Assembly (NCBI GenBank): GCA_024138015.1
Contig: JAMXBB010000009.1
Location: 38,585,787 to 38,649,786, forward strand
Direction: 5' to 3'
Length of the DNA: 64,000 nt
DNA from: Lumnitzera littorea
Lineage: Eukaryota; Streptophyta; Magnoliopsida; Myrtales; Combretaceae
Shown: piece after piece, positions 57,443-64,000 of the stretch
How positions within the stretch are numbered: position 1 is the first letter of the stretch
Layout: each line of letters opens with the position of its first letter
The notes under the pieces: model-generated
Databases searched by the model: none
What the model was told of the DNA's origin: nothing
The model's input: the letters and a program-made list of their open reading frames with translations, nothing else
Made by a program: the position numbers and the translations under genes

Positions 57443-58641
57443 TGATACGAGGCAAGCGCACCTATCAATTTTAATATAGCGGATGTAAGTCCGAGTCGAT
57501 CCCTCAGAGATTTTTGAGTACTAATATTTACTTTAGCTTTATTATCTAACCAGAAAATTGTGATAAGTTGAATGAATTAAAAATACTGAAATTAACAAAC
57601 TAAACTAATTATGAGAATTAATTAAACAAATTAGAAAGCAATAAACTATTAACGACTTCAAGTATGCAATGATGTATTTAGGAATTATTTGCCCTAGTGT
57701 TTAACATGTAACCTTTTTAAAATATATTCAATTTAGTTTCTATAATTCTTGATCGGAGGGATTCACAATTAAAGCTAATATCTTTCTCAAGCATATTAAC
57801 CCTAATCCTAAATTATTTACTAGAATCTCTTCACTCAGTAATATAATTTAGAATTGCATTAATGTATAATGAATTCCCACACAAACAATCAACTTTCCGG
57901 AAGAAACATGTATCTTATCTCTAAGTATACATATAATTCTCTTCAATTATGCTAAGATCTAATTACACATGCAATTTCTCAATCAACATGCATAATATCA
58001 TATATTGATACTCTAGAATTATCAATCCATAACTAAACGACATAATTGAATCAAGAAAAGGTAGAAACTTTCTTGAAATTATAATTCAATCCAAGGGTTA
58101 CATGAAACCCTAGGTTCCATAATCCTAAATACTTGAATTCTAAACTATCATAATGAATCTAAAAACGAGTTTCATCAATAATATAAAATAAAACATGAAA
58201 ACCCCTCTTGATTTGATGAACAATCTCTCTAATCTTGAAGTTGATGTTGTTCTTGCTTCTTGATTGATGTTCTCCTCAAGTCTCCTCTCGTCTCTTGTGT
58301 CTCTCTGTTTCTGTAATGTCTCTCCCTCTTTTAAACCCTAAGATCCCCTTATATATGTGTATTACACGGATTTTATTTTCGTCACCAGACACGACCGTGT
58401 CCCCAGGTCGTGTAACTTTCTGCACTAAGGCAAAATTTCTGCACAACTTCAAAATTTCATAACTTCTTCGTTTGAACTCGGAATTAAGTGAAACTTGATT
58501 CGTTTTCGAGCCTAGAACGCGTTTAAACCCTGAAATCAACATTTTACTCAATTAAGTATCATTTTCTTTAAGGAAAACCAAAAATGTGAGGGAAATGCTA
58601 TAAAATCACCATATGAAATATGTTTAAAATCAGAGTTATCA
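57443..58641 (-). repeat. Solo LTR B of an Athila-like family (1199 bp)
   Basis: On the plus strand the insert runs TGATACGAGGC…GAGTTATCA, the reverse complement of solo LTR A. It is flanked by the 5-bp repeat CATAC. The surrounding LTR of Tat element 2 resumes directly after it. No internal region or second LTR is present, so this is an LTR-LTR recombination product. Compared with LTR A it lacks about 13 bases at the hairpin. Confidence 0.9.
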
Positions 58642-59513
58642 CATACTCATGCGCGCGTTGGATACGCTTCAACATAATCTTACACGTGCAGCTTTGTATT
58701 TGGCATCACATATTGTTTAGGTTCGCTCAGCCTAAACATTGAAGAAAATCACATAGTATTTAATATTTTCCATCCTTAACTCGACCATGATACCTATAAA
58801 TAGGAGTTTACTCTTTATTTTCAGCACGCAACAAAGTTTCGAAACACTTTAAAAATAAACAAAAATCGAAGCTTCCTCTCTTTCTCTCCAAGATATCATC
58901 CCCTATGGTGTTTTTTCGATGAAAACCACCATTACCATTAGATTCTTTATACCCATGAACCCCAGATTCGACACTTCAAATATGATTTTTCTAGTTAATC
59001 CAAGCCGATCGGAGCAGATTAAAGCTAACCTAAGTCGATCGAGTCGAACTAAGCTAACCTAAGCCACCTTGAGTCAACTCAAATTGACGTAAGTCGATCC
59101 GAGCCGCCTTGAGCCAATCGAGCTAAGCCAACCCAATCCAAGCCGATCTGAGCCGACCCAAAGTTGACCCAGTCTGCTACCTCTTTTTTAAAAAAAATTA
59201 AATTTTATTTATTTATTTACTTATTTATTTGTAAATGTAATAATAAATCAGAAAAAAAGAAAAAAGAAAAAAGAGGAAAAAGAAAAAAAAGAGAAGAAAA
59301 AAAGAAAGTCCATTTTTATTTTATTTTTTTTAGAAATAAAATAAGTAAGTAATAGATGAATAAATAAACCACTTAGAAAAAAAAATTAGTTTTTTTTAAT
59401 AAATAAAATAAATGAACCTTTTTCAAAATTAGGATCCTATTTAGAATTTCCAAAAATAAACATTGATTAGAATCCTTTAGAATAATTTCCTTAAATAAAT
59501 TGAATCGGGTAAT

Positions 59514-60650
59514 AGGTAGAACAACAAGGCCTCATACCTTATTGTGCTGGGGTTGCTTGACTACCTATATGCCCACTAATACACTCTTGCTACTAAGTGC
59601 CCTCTCTGCTTACATAGGTGGCAAAAGATGAAACGGATGGATTTCTCAGTGCACATCCTGCTAGTATGGTTAAGTTTCCCTTAGGAAAAGCATGCACTAG
59701 CTAGCCATTTACATTCTCTTAACACATGAGGCCTATAACACTTAGTACATCTAATTGTCCGAACTATTAGGGGGGAGAGCTAATGGCACCAATTGAATCT
59801 AAGCTAGTGGAGCTACACCAACCACTAGTCTGGCCTGCAATACTTGAGGCCTCTTGCCCTTATCCTGAATCTCGAGCCTTGAGGTTAACCTTTTACCTAA
59901 AACAACCCCTCCATGAATTTGGCTTTGTCTACCACTGCAACATATGTGGGCAATTAAAAGGCACCCACCCTTTTTTAAGTTTAGGCTCCAAGTCTCAAGT
60001 AAATCAATGGGCCCTTGATTCATCATCCACCTTGACAGCTACTGGCAAGAACTTGATTAGGTAGTTTAGTTTTGCCTCGTACTCCCCTACTGACCTATTA
60101 CCTTACTAGCAATTGTAATAAGTTGCCTTCATTTGGCCTATGACATTGCTAAGAAAGTAATCATGGTGAAATAGTTCCTTAAACCTCTACTAATTCATTG
60201 GCCCTCTTTCTAGTCTATAAGTCAAAGTTCACCAACTTTTCAATCCTTAGGTACCCTAAAAGTCACAAGAGTCTTTTCTATATACTATATCCAATGATCC
60301 GTTGCTATTAAGTTAACCTTCTATAAATCAAAAGTCGTTACCAATCTAGCAAATTTGTCTAAACCTCTCAGCTCCTCCTACCTTTATCTAGTAGCCTGCT
60401 ATTGTTGTTGTTGTACCATCACACCAGCTAAGGTGTTCATTGTCCATATTAATTGTACCATATCATTACATGCCTGCTCTTGACGTCCCTGTTGCACTTG
60501 ATCACCCTGCTGTACATGAATACCCTATAGCACCTGGCCACCCACTTGCATTTGCTACATAAGGTGTTCCTCCCTATGGGCATTTTACCTTACATTTAAA
60601 CCCTAACCATAGGCTCACCTAAGAGGCATCCTATAATAAGGAATATATAT
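59514..60650 (-). pseudogene. Chromovirus gag remnant
   Basis: On the minus strand a gag-like Gln-rich region is followed by degenerate Ty3 gag words (RGLDKFARL near 60330-60370). A zinc-knuckle-like CHLCKQRGHL is at about 59585-59640. It faces the 59513 junction where the protease should continue. It is in the same orientation as the pol at 44810-47828 and is read as the other half of the same element. Many stops occur. Confidence 0.6.
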
Positions 60651-60896
60651 ATAACATGGAGGAACAAAAAGGGATAAATAATGAGTTAACAATAGTAAGA
60701 CAAAAGAAAAAGAATACATAGATTAAGAAGGGAAATTTAAATAAAGTGATCTAATAAAGAGTAACACAAATATAATTAAATACTATAAAATATTAACTAT
60801 TTTTGTATTGAACCCCTTAGTTCTACCATTCTCTCTTTGACCTCATCGTCCTAAGGATTCATTGCATATACTTTCTAGTTTTGATCAAAACCTAAT

Positions 60897-61529
60897 TGTA
60901 ATGCCCCAAAACCGGAGGTGTTACAACCCGCCTCATGCCATTATCCTATAATGACACAATAAGTTGTCTAAAACTTATATACATGTCTAAATCCACATCA
61001 ATTCAAAATATCTACCAAATTCTCATATCATAAATCCATAAATAATAATCTGAATAAAGTTGTCATTTTACTTCACAAATGCTAAAGAACATAATAACTC
61101 TAACATCAATAATAAAACTGGAGTCTAATACCCTTTCAAAGAATAAATCTTGATTGCTAACTATAGATTCATCTCCTAACATAAAATTGAAAGCAAATAA
61201 TTAACTAGCTACATAGATGTCTCTACTAATCATCATAATAGTAAAGGTAGTTGATGCTTTGCTTATCCTGATCAAAGTCTACACATGGCTCTTCATAAAC
61301 ATAAGAATCTTCAGCACCTGCAACTGAAAAAAAAAAAAAATGTATCTCTAAGGGGTGAGTTAATGCCTTGTATACAACAATCACATACGCATGTCAAACC
61401 ATTCATATTCACAAATGAAATGCAAATAGATAAAACAAGCAGTTATTTATTATCTTTTTATTAAAGTCCAAAAAACAACACAATCTTAGCATCCTAAGAC
61501 TTAGGATAACTCATAACCTCAGCACGCAC

Positions 61530-61555
<26 letters not shown>
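60897..61555 (-). repeat. Probable 5' LTR end of the chromovirus
   Basis: On the minus strand the sequence ends …GGTTTTGGGGCATTACA at 60897. A damaged primer-site-like ATTAGGTTTTGATC follows. It includes GGCGGGTTGTAACACC, a common chromovirus LTR word. The upper limit is an AT microsatellite at about 61531-61560, where the Athila-like LTR begins. Its match to the partial LTR at 44086-44804 could not be verified because the visible parts hardly overlap. Confidence 0.5.
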
Positions 61556-61560
<5 letters not shown>

Positions 61561-62339
61561 ATATACATGTAATTCTCTCCAATTATGCCTAAATCTAATT
61601 ACACATGCAATATCTCAATCATCATGCATAATATCATAGATTGATACTCTAGAATTATCAATCAACAATTAAACAACATAATTGAATTAAGAAAAGATAG
61701 AAACTTTATTGAAAATTATAAGTCAAACCAAGAGTCACATGAAACCCTAAGTTCCATAATCCTAAATACACGAATTCTAAGCTGTCATAATGAATCTAAA
61801 AACAAGTTCCATAAAAAACATAAAATAAAACATGAAAAACCCCTTTAATTGATGAAAAATCTCTCCAATCTTGAAGTTGGTGTTGCTCTCGCCTTTTTCT
61901 TCTCTTTCTCCTCAAGTCTCTTCTCTTCTCTAGTGTCTCCTCTGTCTTCTCTAATGTCTCTCTTGTCTTTAAACCCTCATATGTCCTTTTATATATGTAT
62001 TATAAGGATTCTGTTTTCGTCACCAGACACGGCCTGGGACATGGCCGTATCCCCAAGTCGTGTAACTTTCTGACCTTAGCAAATTTTTCTGGATGAACAT
62101 AACCCGAGGACATGGTTATGTCCTAGACTATGTAACTTCAAAACTTCATAACTCCTTCATTTGAACTCCTAATTGAGTAAAACTTGATTCCTTTTCTTCG
62201 TTTTCAATCCTAGAATGCGTTCAAACCTTGAAATCAAAATTTTACTCAATTAAGTATCAATTTCTTTAATAAAAAACAAAAATGTAAGGGAAATACTATA
62301 AAATCACCATGTGAAATATATTTAAAATCAGAGTTATCA
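61556..62339 (-). repeat. 3' LTR of an Athila-like element, truncated
   Basis: On the minus strand it begins TGATAACTCTGATTTT at 62339 and matches solo LTRs A and B to about 61556, where it is cut at an AT microsatellite. The sequence before it on that strand, CTCAAGTGTGGGGAAAT, is a polypurine-type tract. It carries an expanded hairpin region at about 62025-62130. Confidence 0.8.
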
Positions 62340-64000
62340 AATTTCCCCACACTTGAGCAATTGCTTGTCCTCAAGCAAATAAATCAAAACCAAACTTTTG
62401 GGATAAGAAACGCTAAACAAAATTTATCACTATTTTAGAAAACCGGTGAACGAATACACTTGACTCGTAGAAAAGTTAGAAAATCATTCTCAACTAACTT
62501 GCAATAATAAAGTCAACCAATTTCATCTGACCATATTCGAATGCTCCAACAATACTTAATATTAGAGTTCATTAGTTAATTTATGAAAATCAAAGTTTAC
62601 CCGAGTCATTTAACCAAGGATTCTTAAACTAAAAATTGGATTTAACATTTCACCAACCGAGAAAGAGTCATAAAAATTTTGTCCATTTGACTAAAGTGTA
62701 TACAATTCTCTCTTCCATCTCATCAAGCACCATAATCTAAAACAAACACATTTTACATCCACTCATCCTCTGATCATTCCCCTAGTTCATGCTTTTATTG
62801 AGAGGTCTTTTAAATGTACCTTATTTAATGCATAATTGTGTTGGTAGAGGGAAAGAATCTCGCTCTTCTGACTGATTAAGACCGATCCATACCAACTTAT
62901 TCCTTATATTGATAGCGGGAAAGAACCTTGCTCTTCTGACGGACCAAGGCCGATCCATATAAATTTTTTTCATTAAAATTGGCATTGGGACTCAATCTCG
63001 CTCTTCTGATGAACCAAGATGAATCCTTACCAATTTTTCTATTCATACACTTGTTATTACTTTTGACCTCCAATCATTGTGATTTTTCAAGGGTTTCTCA
63101 AAAGAAGAATTTCATTTGTTTGTTTGCTAAAAATTATAGGACTTTTAAAAATTTCTAAGAGAAAGGTATACATAAAAGTAAATTTAAAAATAACCATGAC
63201 TAACTCTCAACTAGTGATGTTACTCCAATCTCAAGTCTTAAAGTCCTAAGCTAAATAACTCATAACTTTGCCCTCCACAAATTTGACTAATCAATTCTAG
63301 TAAAGTATAATAAGATCAATAATGATTAAGATGACATAGTTGATTTGGCTCAATACTTGTCAATCACCTATTACAAGTTATCTTAAAAATTAATTGGGTC
63401 AAATGTGAATAATTGGTATCCTAAATAGTAACAAATTTATATATATATCCCTTCCCTACACTTAATAACGTACAGTGTCCTCAATGTACGACTAAGAAAG
63501 CATAGCAACAAGAAATGAAACAAGAAAAAGCAGCATAGGGAAAAAGGAAACATATGAACTGAAAAGAAACTAATACTTCCCTGCCAGTCGAAAATTAGGG
63601 GAAGAAGTTCAAAACGAAGAAGCATCATCATTATATATCTGAGTTTACAAGCCTTGGCCAACAAAAGACAACACAAAAAATTATGAACTAAGAAGAGAGA
63701 TCGGAATCCGTCTCTTCATCCTCCTCATCAAATGGTGCCTCAGCCATCGTAGCATCATCGTCGTCGTCACTGCCCTCAACATCCTCTTCACTACCTCCAG
63801 CCACTTCGTCCTCACCACCCTCATCATCCTCTTCCTCACTCTCACTATCCTCATCACGGGTATCCGACTCTTTTATTTTGAGAAATTTTTCCATTTTCTC
63901 CTGGCAGATATGAATTTTATCCACACTTTCTCTTATATAACGAACCTCAAACAACAACATATCAAATTTGTCTTCAAAACTGGCTGAAGATGTCTAGCCT
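62340..64000 (-). mobile_element. Internal 3' region of an Athila-like Ty3 element
   Basis: The word CTTGAGGACAAGCAATTGCTCAAGTGTGGGG just before the LTR is a hallmark of many plant Athila-type elements. At 62840-63040 a unit with CTCGCTCTTCTGAC…GATCCATACCAA is repeated three times, about 80 bp apart. No pol domain is inside the window. The element continues beyond 64000. Confidence 0.65.
63688..63960 (-). CDS. Acidic C-terminal ORF of the Athila-like element (partial)
   Basis: The minus-strand frame is open for 90 codons from Met at 63960. The start may lie beyond the window if the frame continues upstream. It begins MLLFEVRYIRESVDKIHICQ, a helical Lys/Glu stretch, and ends in a long Asp/Glu/Ser tail. 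Several retrotransposon ORFs near Athila 3' regions have such acidic ends, but I do not recognise a domain. It is uninterrupted, unlike most ORFs here. Confidence 0.4.
   Translation of the reverse strand: MLLFEVRYIRESVDKIHICQEKMEKFLKIKESDTRDEDSESEEEDDEGGEDEVAGGSEEDVEGSDDDDDATMAEAPFDEEDEETDSDLSS

Larger units (their letters stand above)
47829..59513 (+). mobile_element. Tat element 2 nested in the chromovirus
   Basis: It has a 5' LTR at 47829-49707, primer-binding site, leader, ORF1, gag, and a long noncoding 3' half with tandem repeats. A 3' LTR at 56931-59513 is interrupted by a solo LTR and lacks its last part. No protease, RT or integrase of its own was recognised. It sits between the gag and RT of the chromovirus, which lies on the other strand. 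The chromovirus protease and about 444 bp of this element's 3' LTR are missing at the 59513 edge, consistent with one deletion. Confidence 0.8.
56931..59513 (+). repeat. 3' LTR of Tat element 2, interrupted and truncated
   Basis: It starts CATAGACACCCAATTTTTG (canonical TG changed to CA) after a purine-rich AAAGAGAGGTAGC. It aligns with the 5' LTR to about TTAAATAAATTGAATCGG at 59510. The last ~444 bp of the LTR are absent. The interval 57443-58641 is a solo LTR inserted here. A minisatellite occurs at about 58995-59170. Confidence 0.8.

Noticed and set aside
59164..59352. Lys/Glu-rich ORF
   Set aside because: It is a poly-A/GA tract in the 3' LTR of Tat element 2.

Overview
The window looks like nuclear DNA of a flowering plant, most likely a eudicot. 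The evidence is a chloroplast-type bifunctional riboflavin gene with spliceosomal introns, plant-specific retroelement lineages (Tat and Athila-like Ty3, Tekay/Del-like chromovirus, Ty1/copia, LINE), a MULE transposase with a plant mobile domain gene beside it, and an endogenous caulimovirid. I saw no bacterial or organellar gene, CRISPR array, rRNA or functional tRNA gene. The species cannot be named from the sequence alone.

Region 1 (1-14.8 kb) holds the only convincing host gene: a RIBA-type gene (3,4-dihydroxy-2-butanone-4-phosphate synthase / GTP cyclohydrolase II) on the minus strand. Exons at 12425-12782, 12088-12309 and 11333-11655 encode the N-terminal part and the DHBP synthase domain. 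The next exon in frame (1050-1179, start of the GTP cyclohydrolase II domain) lies 10,153 bp further on. The remaining exons would be beyond position 1. The intervening intron is packed with transposon relics: a LINE, a deleted Ty3-like element, a copia element, and a truncated LINE with clear target-site duplications.

Region 2 (16.7-34.8 kb) is a minus-strand endogenous caulimovirid seen as two arms. The 30.54-34.76 kb arm has a primer-binding site, movement protein, capsid, zinc knuckle, protease and reverse transcriptase. The 16.70-18.09 kb arm has a second ORF. Between them sits a plus-strand Tat-lineage Ty3 retrotransposon (18.11-30.53 kb) with a 2.27-kb LTR, an extra ORF before gag, gag, protease, RT, two RNase H domains and integrase. 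It has no 3' LTR.

Region 3 (35.2-40.1 kb) is a decayed MULE transposase followed in the same direction by a plant mobile domain ORF.

Region 4 (42-64 kb) is a nest. A minus-strand chromovirus (gag near 59.5-60.6 kb, RT/RNase H/integrase at 44.8-47.8 kb) is split by a second Tat element (47.83-59.51 kb). This second element has ORF1 and gag but no recognisable pol. Its 3' LTR was hit by a 1.2-kb solo LTR of an Athila-like family. A second solo LTR lies at 42.2-43.4 kb. The window ends inside a further member of that family (3' LTR 61.56-62.34 kb plus internal DNA).

Nearly all transposon ORFs are broken by stops, many at positions where glutamine or tryptophan is expected. This suggests old, methylated, silenced copies. 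The observations I would check first are the tRNA-like A/B-box module in all three Tat LTRs, the virus/Tat nested structure, the MULE-PMD pair, and the RIBA gene with its 10-kb intron.
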